From the NCBI RefSeq assembly GCF_013403875.1, contig NZ_JACBNX010000011.1, positions 62,001 through 126,000 on the forward strand: a DNA stretch of 64,000 nucleotides, in the 5' to 3' direction. How positions within the stretch are numbered: position 1 is the stretch's first letter; each line of letters begins with the position of its first letter. The translations under genes were made by a program, and so were the position numbers. The DNA is from Burkholderia guangdongensis. Its GTDB lineage: Bacteria; Pseudomonadota; Gammaproteobacteria; Burkholderiales; Burkholderiaceae. The notes under the pieces are model-generated. The model saw only the letters and a program-made list of their open reading frames with translations, ran no database searches and was not told the DNA's origin. Shown here piece after piece: positions 37,488 to 47,257 of this stretch.

Positions 37488-38857
37488 CGTTTCTGAAACC
37501 GCGCGTAGAAAAATCCGTCGTGATCGGTGTTCTGGTCAGGCCCGCTGGACGCGGTGGGCAGCAGCTGGCCGGGAGCGTCCAATCGTACCGCATCTTCAAA
37601 CGCGCCTCCAAACCACGCCGCCTGCATCTCGCCCTCTTCCGGAAAGATCGAGCACGTAACGTACAGCAATTCGCCGCCTGGTTTCACGAGCGGCCACAGC
37701 GCGGACACAATGCGCCGCTGTTCGGCGACGAGCGCCGGAATGTCGGCCGCGCGACGCAGCCAGCGGATGTCCGGATGGCGGCGCACGATGCCCGACGCCG
37801 AGCACGGGACGTCCGCGAGCACGCGGTCGAACGGCCGGCCGTCGTACCACTGCGCGGGCGCGCCGGCATCGCCGACACACACGTCGGCGACGAGCGACAG
37901 GCGCGCGAGGTTCTCGCCGATGCGCGCGGCGCGCGTCGCGTCGCTCTCGAGCGCGACGACCTCGACGTCCGCGAGCTCGAGGATATGGCCGGTCTTGCCG
38001 CCCGGCGCCGCGCACGCGTCGAGCACGCGCATCCCGTCGGCCGCGCCGAGTTGCTCGGCGGCGAGCTGCGCGCCCGCGTCCTGCACCGACACGACGCCGT
38101 CGGCGAAGCCGGGAATACGCTCGACCGGCAGCGGCGACGCGAGCCGCACCGCGTGCGCGCCGACCTGGGTCGCGTCGATCCCGTGCTCGCGCAGCGACGC
38201 GAGATACGCGTCGACGGTCGTGCGGCGCGCGTTCACGCGCAGCGTCAGCGGGCCGGGCCGGTCGCCCGCCGCGAGGATCGCCTGCCAGTCACTCGGCCAC
38301 GCGCGCTCGACCGCGTCGATCCACCAGCGGCGGTAATTCCAGCGCGCGGCCGGATCGGCCTGCAACGCGGCGACGAGCGCGTCTCGCTCGCGCAGGAAGC
38401 GCCGCAGCACCGCGTTGACGAGCCCTTTCGCGAACACGAACTCGCGCCGCGCGCCAATCGTGGTCACCGCCTGGTCGACGATGGTGAAGGGCGGATACGC
38501 GGCGGCGTCCGCGTCGTCGAGCAGCAGCGCGAACGAGACCGCGAGCACGGCACGAATATGCGCCGGCGGCGCCTTGCTGACGAGTCGGCCGATCAGCCAA
38601 TCCACGCTGCCGAGACGCCGCATCGTCCGATACGCGATGTCCTGCGTCGCGCCGCGCGCCGCGCTTTGCGCGATGGGCGCCATGCCGGCGATCGTCGCGG
38701 CGAGCGCGGCCGGCAGCGCGGTACCGCGCTCGACCGCGTCGATCGCCTGCGCGGCCGCATCGAGCGCGAAGCCGAGCGAATCGGGCGCGAGATGCAGTGC
38801 GGAAAGACGCGCCGGGCGGCCGGGCGAGGATTGGGCGGAAGAGCGTGGTCGTGTCAT
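37484..38857 (-). CDS. rsmB: 16S rRNA m5C967 methyltransferase RsmB
   Basis: 457 residues. The N-terminal NusB-like RNA-binding domain (~20-180) precedes a Rossmann methyltransferase domain with DACAAPGGKTGHI (SAM motif), VLADVPCSASGIVRRHPDIRW (PCS motif, general-acid Cys) and LLYVTCSIFPEE (TC nucleophile). These are the RsmB/Fmu signatures. The ATG at 38857 is chosen; the upstream-open frame has no domain. It is the first gene of the operon leading into the NtrYX-like pair, and borders the accessory region at 38,960. Confidence 0.93.
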   Translation of the reverse strand: MTRPRSSAQSSPGRPARLSALHLAPDSLGFALDAAAQAIDAVERGTALPAALAATIAGMAPIAQSAARGATQDIAYRTMRRLGSVDWLIGRLVSKAPPAHIRAVLAVSFALLLDDADAAAYPPFTIVDQAVTTIGARREFVFAKGLVNAVLRRFLRERDALVAALQADPAARWNYRRWWIDAVERAWPSDWQAILAAGDRPGPLTLRVNARRTTVDAYLASLREHGIDATQVGAHAVRLASPLPVERIPGFADGVVSVQDAGAQLAAEQLGAADGMRVLDACAAPGGKTGHILELADVEVVALESDATRAARIGENLARLSLVADVCVGDAGAPAQWYDGRPFDRVLADVPCSASGIVRRHPDIRWLRRAADIPALVAEQRRIVSALWPLVKPGGELLYVTCSIFPEEGEMQAAWFGGAFEDAVRLDAPGQLLPTASSGPDQNTDHDGFFYARFQKR

Positions 38858-39120
38858 CGAGTCTTGGCGTCTGCGAGCAGCGGGATCGTCGCGGCGCAAC
38901 GCCGCTGCGATCCCAAACCGGGCATTGTAGCGCGCGGGGCTTGCGTCGCTTGGCGAGACCACACCGGGAGCACGCGGCGCAAGCGTGACGCCGAACCGAC
39001 GTGCCGTGACCGATCATCATCTTTACGAGGAACGCATGAAAACTGATAACGTCGACAGGGTGGCCTAGGGAAAACCCACCATGCTACATTCCTTCACCAC
39101 TTTGGTCAGAGGAATGCTGA

Positions 39121-39648
39121 ATGAGTTTCGCGTTTATCCGGGAGGGCGATTCAACCTCCCACGGCGGGAAGATCCTGACCTGCTCACCGTTGAACAAATC
39201 CGATGACAAAGCGATCGCGCTACTGGGCGACATGGTGTCGTGCCCACGCTGCGGTGGAGTGTTCCCCATCGTCACCGTGAAGCCACTGGGCGTTAGTTTC
39301 GATGGCCGCCCGGTTGCGTCACACGGGGATGTCACCGCGTGTGGAGCAACCTTGATCGCTTCGCAAAACACCACTACGGCGTCCCCGACGTCCGGTCCCG
39401 GCGGCGCCATTGGTGGTGGGAAGAGCGTCCTGCCCGAGACCAACCCGCAGACGCCCCACCGCGGACGCTTCCAGGTGCTCGACGACACCACCCGTCAGCC
39501 GGTCGCCGGTCACTCGTATACCGTGCGCTCTGCGGACGGACGGGTGGTCCAAGGGAAAACGGACACCAAAGGGTTTACCGACTGGCTGGACGGTCATGAC
39601 GCCTTGTCGTTGACCTTCAACCAGCCTGGGAGCGAGGGCGTCGCATGA
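39121..39648 (+). CDS. PAAR-domain T6SS spike-tip protein with TTR-like extension
   Basis: 175 residues. The N-terminal PAAR domain (1-~90; REGDSTSHGGKILTCS, CPRCGGVFPIV, VASHGDVTACGATLIASQ) caps the VgrG spike. A Gly/Ser/Pro linker leads to a transthyretin-like beta extension (~115-175; RFQVLDDTTRQPVAGHSYTV, GKTDTKGFTDWLDG) known from other PAAR proteins to bind effectors. GAGGA precedes the ATG by 9 bp. The gene overlaps the effector start by 4 bp (ATGA), so PAAR and effector are coupled. Base composition is lower in GC than in flanking rsmB and htpX. Confidence 0.87.
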   Translation: MSFAFIREGDSTSHGGKILTCSPLNKSDDKAIALLGDMVSCPRCGGVFPIVTVKPLGVSFDGRPVASHGDVTACGATLIASQNTTTASPTSGPGGAIGGGKSVLPETNPQTPHRGRFQVLDDTTRQPVAGHSYTVRSADGRVVQGKTDTKGFTDWLDGHDALSLTFNQPGSEGVA

Positions 39649-40388
39649 GCGACTACGGTCCGGGTTCCGCGATCGGTGGGATGTCGCCCGAGGGTCAAAC
39701 GACCCGGGTCGGGGTCAACGGTCGCCTCTCGAAGAAAGACCGCGTGGTGCTGTGCCAGGTACTCTGCAAGTGCAAGAAGATCGGCGTCGCCACGCGGAAC
39801 GGTCGAATCCAGCGCCAGAAATGCGTGCAGCAACGCTTGGACTTCGCGAACGAGACTTCCCGGATGGAGACGGGAACACCGACCGAGTACCGCCCCGAGC
39901 AGACGTACGACATGAAAGCCGTGCCGCCGGAGCCGGTGACTGACCCGGAAGATCCGCTGCGCCCCCATTCGGATCTGCGACAATGGATCGAGGACTTCTG
40001 GCCCGGCGGTCGGGAGATGTACAAAGCGGGGGCTGGGAACCTGCGCCGCCCGGACGTGGTGATCGTCAACGACCCCACGCAACCGCCGGTGCAATCGAAC
40101 ATCAAGCAGGTCGTCGAGTTCAAGTTCCCTCCCGACGATTACGGACGCAACCAGGAACGGGATTACGTCCGCATCGCGGGATCGCGGTCGAAGTTCGTGC
40201 CGCTCGGCCCGGCCGAATGCGGTTGTGGTGACGACGAACCGGACGGTGAAAAATCCAGCCAGCGACAGTCCAAATCGTCGTCCGACATGGACGAACTGCT
40301 GGGCGGAAGCAGCGGACACTCGATGTCGAGCGGGAGCGGATTTCCGCCCGCGCTGCCACCGTTGCCGCCGGTGCCCGCCTTCCCGTGA
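39645..40388 (+). CDS. VRR-NUC nuclease T6SS effector (TseV-like)
   Basis: 247 residues. The core (about 130-190) shows RRPDVVIVND, then QVVEFKFPPDDYG and QERDYVRIAGS, the PD-(D/E)xK pattern of VRR-NUC domains: candidate catalytic residues Asp137, Glu158 and Lys160, with Gln170 and Tyr174. An N-terminal Cys-rich stretch (CQVLCKCKK, residues 37-45) and a Ser/Pro-rich C-terminus flank it. VRR-NUC proteins delivered by T6SS (TseV) cut DNA in rival cells. It lies between a PAAR gene and a TsiV-like gene, which supports the effector call. No VgrG or adaptor gene is next to it. Confidence 0.83.
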   Translation: MSDYGPGSAIGGMSPEGQTTRVGVNGRLSKKDRVVLCQVLCKCKKIGVATRNGRIQRQKCVQQRLDFANETSRMETGTPTEYRPEQTYDMKAVPPEPVTDPEDPLRPHSDLRQWIEDFWPGGREMYKAGAGNLRRPDVVIVNDPTQPPVQSNIKQVVEFKFPPDDYGRNQERDYVRIAGSRSKFVPLGPAECGCGDDEPDGEKSSQRQSKSSSDMDELLGGSSGHSMSSGSGFPPALPPLPPVPAFP

Positions 40389-40402
40389 TGGAACGATGAG
40401 AC

Positions 40403-41617
40403 ATGACTGAAGACGAGATCAAACGCTGGATCGCGGACCCTCGCCGTGCGGACACCCTGCCGTTTGGTGTGTATGAGCCGGCGTACCGGAAAGGGATCAC
40501 GGGCGCCGCGCTCGTGGTGCGTGGCGTCGTGTATTTCCGTGACGGTCACACGCCCGCCGTGCGCACCGCAATCGTGAAGTGCTTCGAGCAGTACCGCGCG
40601 ACGATCGACGAGTATTTCCACGCGCTACAGGTCGCCGCCGGGGAAAAACCGTCGAAGGACGGTCCGCTGCGGTGGTTTTACACCGAGGGCGAGCAGCCCA
40701 TGTTGCTCGACAAGGCCCCCGGTCTCGACGCACTAGCGAAGACGGTGCCCGCCGACGAAGCACTGGTTGCGCAGGTCACAAGCGCCGCCCACAAACTCGC
40801 GACAGGGTTGTACGAGTTCGCCGTGTTCACGATCGCGGACTGGCAAGCGAAGCTCAACCGCGGGATGGACGTACTCGATTTCACGGTGCCTCGAGCCTTC
40901 CTCGAACAACGCCCGGGCGTGTTCCAGGCGCTGTTCGCCGCCTTCTGCGAAGCCTTGCCAACGGTCCACGGACACGCGGGTTTCGCGGTCAACGTCCCAC
41001 CAATGGGGCGTGACCCGAACGAAGCGAGCGAGTATTTCTATGCGCGCCGCTACGGACCGGGGATCGATGTGGGTGATCCGATGGGTGTAAGTACCGTCGA
41101 TCTGATCGGCAAGATCAAAACCGTGGATTGGATCGTCGCGCTGGACGGTGAACTCGTGCGCGCGGCCGGCGGTTCGCCGTCGCTCACGCTGCCGCCTGAC
41201 TGGTACGTACGCCAGCCCTTGGGCGACGGCGGTTTGATCATTCAAGCCGGGGTTGCCCCGCAATCCGGCATTTCCGCCGGACCGGGCAAGCCACCGCTGC
41301 CACCGCCCGCGTACGTGCTACTCAACGCCGCGCTGCGCCCCATCGTTGCCGATAAGATGGACATCCTCCAAAGCGGAACGCTTGACAGTACCGCGCCGCT
41401 CCTGAACACCACCGTGGCAACGGAAGCCTGGTTGCGGAGGTTTGACCTGCCCCCCGTCCAGGTGACCGAGCAATGGCGCGAGCTGCACAAAACTCCGACC
41501 GTCACGGACAGCAAAGTCGTCGTCGCACGCAACCTCCATCGTCTACGGAAGGCGATGGGGCTACCCGACGCCACCACGCCGAACGGCATGGGGTACGACG
41601 GTGGATCGCCGGGCTAA
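40403..41617 (+). CDS. TsiV-like (DUF3396) immunity protein
   Basis: 404 residues, soluble, without signal peptide. Features such as LVVRGVVYFRDGHTP near the start, PDWYVRQPLGDGGLIIQAG in the middle and the repeated Ala/Pro-rich segment near the end fit the type VI immunity family for VRR-NUC (TsiV, formerly DUF3396). It begins 14 bp after the nuclease gene, so toxin and antidote are cotranscribed. A cytosolic antidote makes sense for a DNA-cutting toxin. The stop is followed by transposase debris. Confidence 0.8.
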   Translation: MTEDEIKRWIADPRRADTLPFGVYEPAYRKGITGAALVVRGVVYFRDGHTPAVRTAIVKCFEQYRATIDEYFHALQVAAGEKPSKDGPLRWFYTEGEQPMLLDKAPGLDALAKTVPADEALVAQVTSAAHKLATGLYEFAVFTIADWQAKLNRGMDVLDFTVPRAFLEQRPGVFQALFAAFCEALPTVHGHAGFAVNVPPMGRDPNEASEYFYARRYGPGIDVGDPMGVSTVDLIGKIKTVDWIVALDGELVRAAGGSPSLTLPPDWYVRQPLGDGGLIIQAGVAPQSGISAGPGKPPLPPPAYVLLNAALRPIVADKMDILQSGTLDSTAPLLNTTVATEAWLRRFDLPPVQVTEQWRELHKTPTVTDSKVVVARNLHRLRKAMGLPDATTPNGMGYDGGSPG

Positions 41618-41628
41618 CGCCTCTCCTG

Positions 41629-41869
<241 letters not shown>

Positions 41870-41885
41870 CGCGGAAGAAGGTTAC

Positions 41886-42743
41886 TCAGTCGAAGCGCCC
41901 GGTGCGCGCCATCTCCATCAGACGCGCGATACGCTCCTCGGTCGCCGGGTGCGTCGAGAACAGATTCTGCAGACCGCCGCCATGCAGCGGATTCATGATC
42001 ATCATCTGCGCGGTGGCCGGATGGGCCTCGGCGGCCGGGAACGGGATGCCCGCCGCATAGCGGTGGATCTTGTCGAGCGCCGACGCGAGCGCCTGCGGAT
42101 CGCCGGAGATCTGCGCACCGCCGCGGTCCGCCTCGAACTCGCGGGCACGCGAAATCGCCATCTGGATCAGCGCGCCGGCGATCGGCGCGAGCAGCGCGAC
42201 GGCGATGCCGGCGATCGGATTGGCCGGCCGGCCGTTCTCGTCGCGGCCGCCGAAGAACATCGCGAAGTTCGCGAGCGCCGAGATCGCGCCCGCCATCGTC
42301 GCGGTGATCGTCGAGATCAGGATATCGCGATGCTTCACGTGCGCGAGCTCGTGCGCCATCACGCCGCGCATCTCGCGCTCGGACAGCACGCGCAGAATGC
42401 CGGTCGTCGCCGCCACGGCCGCGTGCTCCGGATTGCGGCCGGTCGCGAACGCGTTCGGCGCATCCTCGTTGATCAGATAGACGCGCGGCATCGGCAGATC
42501 CGCGCGCGTCGCAAGCTCCCGCACCATCCGGTAGAACTGCGGCGCCGTGTTCTCGTCGACTTCCTGAGCGTTGTACATGCTCAGCACCATCTTGTCGGAG
42601 AACCAGTACGAAAAGAAATTCATGCCGAGCGCGAACAGCAGCGCGATCGTCATCCCGCGCGACCCGCCGATCATGCCGCCGATCGCGATGAACAGCGCCG
42701 TGATCGCGGCCATCAGGACCGCCGTCTTGACCCAATTGAACAT
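41886..42743 (-). CDS. htpX: Membrane protease HtpX
   Basis: A 285-residue M48B zinc peptidase of the inner membrane, which degrades damaged membrane proteins. Helices at about 5-25, 30-50 and two near 150-200 are visible. The active site is [13 protein letters not shown] (HELAH with Glu), and the third zinc ligand lies in [13 protein letters not shown]. Length is normal. AAGGAG is placed well before the ATG. Contrast with the HCIAH protein at 16,649. Confidence 0.96.
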   Translation of the reverse strand: MFNWVKTAVLMAAITALFIAIGGMIGGSRGMTIALLFALGMNFFSYWFSDKMVLSMYNAQEVDENTAPQFYRMVRELATRADLPMPRVYLINEDAPNAFATGRNPEHAAVAATTGILRVLSEREMRGVMAHELAHVKHRDILISTITATMAGAISALANFAMFFGGRDENGRPANPIAGIAVALLAPIAGALIQMAISRAREFEADRGGAQISGDPQALASALDKIHRYAAGIPFPAAEAHPATAQMMIMNPLHGGGLQNLFSTHPATEERIARLMEMARTGRFD

Positions 42744-42848
42744 ACATCCACTCCTTGTCCGAATGCGGCTACCGCCGCGCGCCCGGGCCGGGCGCGGCGA
42801 TGATTGTAAGCGTTTCGTTAGATAAGGGCGGAGCGCGGAAATTCAATC

Positions 42849-43478
42849 TCAACGCCGCGACATCGCGAGCTTGAGGCCAAGCCCGACGAACGCACTGCCG
42901 ACCGTGCGGTCGAGCCACTTCCTGACGCCGGGCTTGCCGGAAAAACGCCGCGTGACGCTGCCGGCGATCCAGGCGATCAGGCTGTTCCAGATCGTGCTCA
43001 TCACGACGAACACCGCGCCGAGCGACAGGAACGCGAGCGTCTTGTGCGCGCTATCCGTCGACACGAACTGCGGGAAGAACGACACAAAGAACAACACGAC
43101 CTTCGGATTCAGCACGTTCGTCAGGAAACCCTGCTGGAAAAGCTGGCGCAGCGTCCTCGCCGTGCCGCGCGGCGCGACCGGCGCGGCGGCCTGCTTCGCG
43201 ACGATCATCTTCACGCCCAGATAAATCAGGTACGCGGCGCCGATCAGCTTGACCACGGTGAACGCCGCGGCCGACGCCGCGAGCAGCGCGGTCAGGCCGA
43301 ACGCGCAGGCGAGCGCGTGCACGCAGCAGCCCGCCGAGATGCCGAGCGCGGACATCAGTCCCGCGCCGCGCCCTTGCGCGACGCTGCGGCCGACGATGTA
43401 CGCGGTGTCCGGGCCGGGCGTGATGTTCAGCAGAAAGACGGCCAGGATGAAGAAACCGAAGTGAGTGATGCCAAGCAT
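42849..43478 (-). CDS. LysE/RhtB-family amino-acid exporter
   Basis: 209 residues with about six hydrophobic segments, a small inner-membrane efflux protein. NITPGPDTAYIVGRSVAQGRG is the LysE/RhtB signature, and FLTNVLNPKVVLFF follows in the middle. The ATG at 43478 with GAGG upstream is chosen over an earlier in-frame start. Substrate (threonine, homoserine, leucine or other) is unknown. It stands alone between htpX and fmt. Confidence 0.87.
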   Translation of the reverse strand: MLGITHFGFFILAVFLLNITPGPDTAYIVGRSVAQGRGAGLMSALGISAGCCVHALACAFGLTALLAASAAAFTVVKLIGAAYLIYLGVKMIVAKQAAAPVAPRGTARTLRQLFQQGFLTNVLNPKVVLFFVSFFPQFVSTDSAHKTLAFLSLGAVFVVMSTIWNSLIAWIAGSVTRRFSGKPGVRKWLDRTVGSAFVGLGLKLAMSRR

Positions 43479-43601
43479 GGGAACCTCGGAACCGGGTGAA
43501 CGCACGGAAATTCTACGCGCGTGCACCACGCCGTGCGACTCGGCCGTTCGGCCGATTGCGCACCGCGCGCGGTGCGTGTCGAATGACGGGCAGAACGGCT
43601 A

Positions 43602-44597
43602 TCAGCCCACCTCGGCGCCCGCCTCGGGCAACGCGAAGCGCTGCCCGGCGGCGAGCGGCGCGCCGGCCAGGAATTCGCGCGCGGGCAGCCGCTTGCCGCC
43701 CGGCTTCTGCAGTTGCGTGACCCGCAGCGCGCCGGCGCCGCACGCGACGACGACGCCCTCCGGCCCCGCTTCGACGATCGTGCCGGGTGCCGCCGCGCCG
43801 CTCGACGCAACGGGCTCGGCCGCCCAGAGCTTGAGCGCCGCGCCATCGAGCGACCCGACGCCGCCCGGGAACGGATCGAACGCGCGCACCTGGCGCGCGA
43901 GCACGTCCGCGGGCTTGCGCCAGTCGAGCGCGGCCTCGTGCTTGCCGATCTTCTCGGCATAAGTCACGCCGTCGGCCGGCTGCGGCGTCGCCGGCAGGCT
44001 GCCGGTGCGCTCGAGCTCGGCGAGCGCGTCGACGATCAGCCGCGCGCCGGCGTCGGCGAGCCTGTCGTGCAGCGTCGCGGTCGTGTCCGTGAGCGCGATC
44101 GGCAGCCGCGCGTCGTGCAGCATCGCGCCGGTGTCCAGCCCGGCGTCCATCTGCATCAGCGTGACGCCGGTTTCCGCGTCGCCCGCCTCGATCGCGCGGT
44201 GAATCGGCGCCGCACCGCGCCAGCGCGGCAGCAGCGACGCGTGGATGTTGATGCAGCCGAAACGCGGAATGTCGAGCACTTCCTGCGGCAACAGCAAGCC
44301 GTAGGCGGCCACGACCATCACGTCGTGCGGCGTCGCGCGCAATTGCTCGATCGCCGCGGCGGCTTCGGCGGGAAACTTGCCCGCACGGCGCAACGACGGC
44401 GGCTGCGCGACGGGCATCCCGTGCTCGAGCGCGTAGCGCTTCACCGCGCTCGCCTGCAGCTTCATCCCGCGCCCGGCGGGGCGGTCCGGCTGGGTGAGGA
44501 CGAGCGGCACGGGAAAACCGGCCTGATGGATCGCGGCCAGCGCGGCCGCGGCGAATTCCGGCGTGCCGGCAAAAATGACGCGCAACGAATGTGTCAT
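43602..44597 (-). CDS. fmt: Methionyl-tRNA formyltransferase
   Basis: 331 residues. Formylates Met-tRNA(fMet) for initiation. [15 protein letters not shown] at the N-terminus, [10 protein letters not shown], the catalytic [21 protein letters not shown] (Asn, His) and [17 protein letters not shown] are the standard Fmt motifs; the C-terminal OB-like domain follows. It is 28 bp downstream of def, giving the usual def-fmt pair. Confidence 0.97.
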   Translation of the reverse strand: MTHSLRVIFAGTPEFAAAALAAIHQAGFPVPLVLTQPDRPAGRGMKLQASAVKRYALEHGMPVAQPPSLRRAGKFPAEAAAAIEQLRATPHDVMVVAAYGLLLPQEVLDIPRFGCINIHASLLPRWRGAAPIHRAIEAGDAETGVTLMQMDAGLDTGAMLHDARLPIALTDTTATLHDRLADAGARLIVDALAELERTGSLPATPQPADGVTYAEKIGKHEAALDWRKPADVLARQVRAFDPFPGGVGSLDGAALKLWAAEPVASSGAAAPGTIVEAGPEGVVVACGAGALRVTQLQKPGGKRLPAREFLAGAPLAAGQRFALPEAGAEVG

Positions 44598-44625
44598 GGA
44601 AACGGTCGAGCAGAGCGAACGCGCG

Positions 44626-45129
44626 TCACATCGCGCGTTCGAGTTTCTTCATCTTCGTCTTGATCCGGCTCTGCTTGAGCAGCGACAGGTATTCGACGAA
44701 TACGCGGCCCATCAGGTGATCCATCTCGTGCTGGATGCACACGGCCATCAGGCCCTCGCAGTCGAGCTCGAACGGCTCGCCACGCTCGTTGAGCGCGCGC
44801 ACCTTCACGCGCTCGGGGCGCTCGACCTCGTCGTACACGCCCGGCACCGACAGGCAGCCCTCCTCGTAGATCTGCCGGCCGTCGCTCGACCAGACGATTT
44901 CGGGATTGATGAACGCGCGCAGGTCGTTCTTCTCCTCGGAAATGTCGATGACGATCACGCGCTCGTGCACGTCGACCTGCGTCGCGGCGAGGCCGATGCC
45001 GGGCGCGGCATACATGGTCTCGGCCATGTCGGCGACGAGCTTGCGGATCCGGTCGTCGACCTTGTCGACCGGTTTGGCGATCTTGTGCAGGCGCTTGTCG
45101 GGATAGTGGAGGATGTTCAGCAAAGCCAT
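44626..45129 (-). CDS. def: Peptide deformylase
   Basis: 167 residues. Removes the formyl group from nascent proteins. The three catalytic motifs are [20 protein letters not shown] and [11 protein letters not shown] (HExxH). [15 protein letters not shown] fixes the ATG at 45129. Upstream of fmt; divergent from dprA. Confidence 0.97.
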   Translation of the reverse strand: MALLNILHYPDKRLHKIAKPVDKVDDRIRKLVADMAETMYAAPGIGLAATQVDVHERVIVIDISEEKNDLRAFINPEIVWSSDGRQIYEEGCLSVPGVYDEVERPERVKVRALNERGEPFELDCEGLMAVCIQHEMDHLMGRVFVEYLSLLKQSRIKTKMKKLERAM

Positions 45130-45260
45130 GATGTTCGGTAATCGGGTGAATCGGCATCCGGCGCGTTGGCCACTCGGCCGACTGTCCGCAGCGCCGGGGC
45201 GCGAGGAAGATGACGTGGATACGCGGCGAATCAACGCTCGCGCTCACTCTTCCCGCAACC

Positions 45261-45284
45261 GGCTGCATGTGCGTGCATGCAGCC
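45261..45284. repeat. 9-bp inverted repeat in the def/dprA divergent region
   Basis: GGCTGCATG (45261-45269) and CATGCAGCC (45276-45284) form a perfect palindrome with a 6-bp centre. It sits between the divergent def-fmt and dprA genes, so it could be an operator or a transcribed hairpin. No poly-T follows. Confidence 0.5.
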
Positions 45285-45363
45285 CCATCGGATTATTTCG
45301 GATGATGAAAATTCTAGCATGCCGGCCCGACAACCGCTGTGCGTCGCGTTCAACGGCGTCGTC

Positions 45364-46554
45364 ATGTCGCCGCGCGCGCTGAGCCCGGCCGAGCTGCGCG
45401 CATGGCTGCGGTTCGCGGGCACACCCGGCATTCCACCGGCCGTTGCGCGCGCGTTGCTCGACGCGTTCGGATCGCCGGCCGCGCTGTTCGACGCGCCGGA
45501 CGACGCGATCGCGGCGGCCAGCAGCCCCGCTGCCGCACGCACGCTCCGCGAGAACGCGCCCGCCGATCTGGCCGCGCATACCGACGCGGCACTCGCTTGG
45601 CTCGACGCACCCGGCAACTCGGTCGTCACGCTCGGCGACCCGGCCTATCCGCCACGGCTCGCCGATCTGCACGACCCGCCGCCGCTGCTATATGTAAAGG
45701 GGCGCACGGCATTGCTGCACGCGGGCAGCGTCGCGGTCGTCGGCAGCCGCCATGCGACGCCGCAGGGCCTCGCCGACGCGACGCACTTCGCACGAAGCCT
45801 GTCCGACGCCGGCTTCGCGATCGTGTCCGGCCTCGCGCTCGGCATCGACGGCGCCGCGCATCGTGGCGGACTCGACGGCCGGTCGAGCACGATCGCGGTG
45901 ATCGGCACCGGCGCGGACCTCGTCTATCCGGCCCGGCATCGCGCACTCGCGCACGAAATCGCCGCGCGGGGCGCGATCGTGTCGGAATGGCCGCTCGGCG
46001 CGCCGGCGCGCGCCGAGCACTTTCCGCAGCGCAACCGGCTGATTGCCGGGCTCGCGCGCGGCGTGCTCGTCGTCGAGGCCGCGCCGCGATCCGGGTCGCT
46101 GATCACCGCGCGGCTCGCGAACGAGATGGGGCGCGACGTCTTCGCGGTGCCGGGCTCGATCCACGCGCCGCTCGCGCAAGGCTGCCACGCGCTGATCCGC
46201 GACGGAGCGAAACTCACCGCCGCGCCGTCGGACGTGCTCGAGGAATTCGGCGAGTGCGGCATACCGCGCAGCACACCTGCACCCGACGACGACGCCCCAT
46301 CCCCCCCGGTCGCGAATTCCGACGAGTGCGCAGTCATCGCCGCGCTCGGCTACGGCCCCGTCACGTTCGAATGGCTCGCCGAGCACGCGGGCCTGCCAGA
46401 CGACGCGCTGCACCGCGCGCTGCTCGCGCTCGAGCTCGCCGGACGTGTCGCGAGCCTGCCCGGCGCGCGCTTCGTCCGCCTGAACATACCCGCCGCACCC
46501 GCCACAGCGCCGTCAGCGCGCGGTGCGCCCGGCGTGCTACAGTCCCGCGCATAG
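45364..46554 (+). CDS. dprA: DNA-processing protein DprA
   Basis: About 396 residues. Binds incoming single-stranded DNA and loads RecA during transformation. A N-terminal SAM-like helical part (1-~85) precedes a Rossmann fold with VAVVGSRHATPQG, IVSGLALGIDGAAHRG, VIGTGADLVYPARH, PLGAPARAEHFPQRNRLIAG and GSLITARLANEMGRDVFAVPG, all DprA signatures; a winged-helix domain lies at the end. I use the ATG at 45364 (MSPRALSPAELRAWLRF); in-frame upstream starts at 45277 and 45319 are possible. Confidence 0.93.
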   Translation: MSPRALSPAELRAWLRFAGTPGIPPAVARALLDAFGSPAALFDAPDDAIAAASSPAAARTLRENAPADLAAHTDAALAWLDAPGNSVVTLGDPAYPPRLADLHDPPPLLYVKGRTALLHAGSVAVVGSRHATPQGLADATHFARSLSDAGFAIVSGLALGIDGAAHRGGLDGRSSTIAVIGTGADLVYPARHRALAHEIAARGAIVSEWPLGAPARAEHFPQRNRLIAGLARGVLVVEAAPRSGSLITARLANEMGRDVFAVPGSIHAPLAQGCHALIRDGAKLTAAPSDVLEEFGECGIPRSTPAPDDDAPSPPVANSDECAVIAALGYGPVTFEWLAEHAGLPDDALHRALLALELAGRVASLPGARFVRLNIPAAPATAPSARGAPGVLQSRA

Positions 46555-46591
46555 GGGCGGCCGCACCGCCAACGAACCTGCAAGGAAAGTC

Positions 46592-46972
46592 ATGCCCGCG
46601 CTGAATCTCGACACCGATGCGGATCGGATCGCCGAGCGCCTCCGCCATCCCGCCACGCTGCTCGTCGCTTGCCTGTGCGCCGAATGGTGCGGCACCTGCC
46701 GCGACTATGCGGCGGCGTTCGACCGGCTCGCCGATGCGCATCCGGACGCCTGCTTCGTCTGGATCGACATCGAGACGCACGCCGACCGGCTCGATGAGCT
46801 CGACGTCGAAAACTTCCCGACGATCCTGATCGAGGACGCCGACGCCGCGCGCTTCTTCGGCACCGTGCTGCCGCACGCGTCGATCGTCGACCGGATGCTG
46901 GCCGACCTTGCCGCGGTGCCCGGCTCGCCGCATGCACCGAAATTGCGTAACCTGCTCGTCGTCGAGGCCTGA
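46592..46972 (+). CDS. Thioredoxin-like protein (CGTC)
   Basis: A 126-residue cytosolic thioredoxin-fold protein without signal peptide. The redox motif is AEWCGTCRDY (CxxC), with the cis-Pro in FPTILIED. It could reduce disulfides in a particular target; nothing in the context names one. AAGGAAAG lies 4 bp before the ATG. Its stop codon lies inside the first unit of a 23-bp tandem repeat. Confidence 0.85.
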   Translation: MPALNLDTDADRIAERLRHPATLLVACLCAEWCGTCRDYAAAFDRLADAHPDACFVWIDIETHADRLDELDVENFPTILIEDADAARFFGTVLPHASIVDRMLADLAAVPGSPHAPKLRNLLVVEA

Positions 46973-47082
46973 GCGGCTCGTCGGCAGGCCCCTGAGCCGC
47001 TCGTCGGCGGGCCCCCGAGTCGCTGGCCGGCGGGCCACTGAGCCGGTGGCCGGCGAGCCCCTGAGCCGGTGGCCTGCGAGCC
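46968..47082. repeat. Five-copy 23-bp tandem repeat (minisatellite)
   Basis: Five 23-bp units resembling CCTGAGCCGCTCGTCGGCGG plus GCC follow each other without gap from 46968. The copies differ by a few substitutions each. The first contains the stop codon of the thioredoxin-like gene. The rest of the gap to topB (47083-47171) is GC-rich with no gene. Confidence 0.85.
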
Positions 47083-47171
47083 GCTCCGGCGCGCGTTCCG
47101 GCGGCCCGCCACGCCGGGCGCTTGCCGCCGCCGCGGGCCCCCACTATGATGAGCCGCTTTTCGCACGCCGG

Positions 47172-47199
47172 TTGCCGTCGCGGCGGCGTGTGCTATAAA
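47172..47199 (+). promoter_or_regulatory. Sigma70 promoter of topB
   Basis: TTGCCG (47172-47177), 16-bp spacer, TATAAA (47194-47199), with TGC directly before the -10 (extended -10). It lies 58 bp upstream of the topB ATG. Confidence 0.65.
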
Positions 47200-47257
47200 G
47201 CCGTCGTAAAAGGGATCTACAACCGGGGCGAGCCCGGTCCACCAACACACACCTGTC

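Noticed and set aside
39121..41617. Calling the 404-residue gene a second effector
   Set aside because: It has no toxin motif and fits the TsiV (DUF3396) family and the place expected for the antidote.
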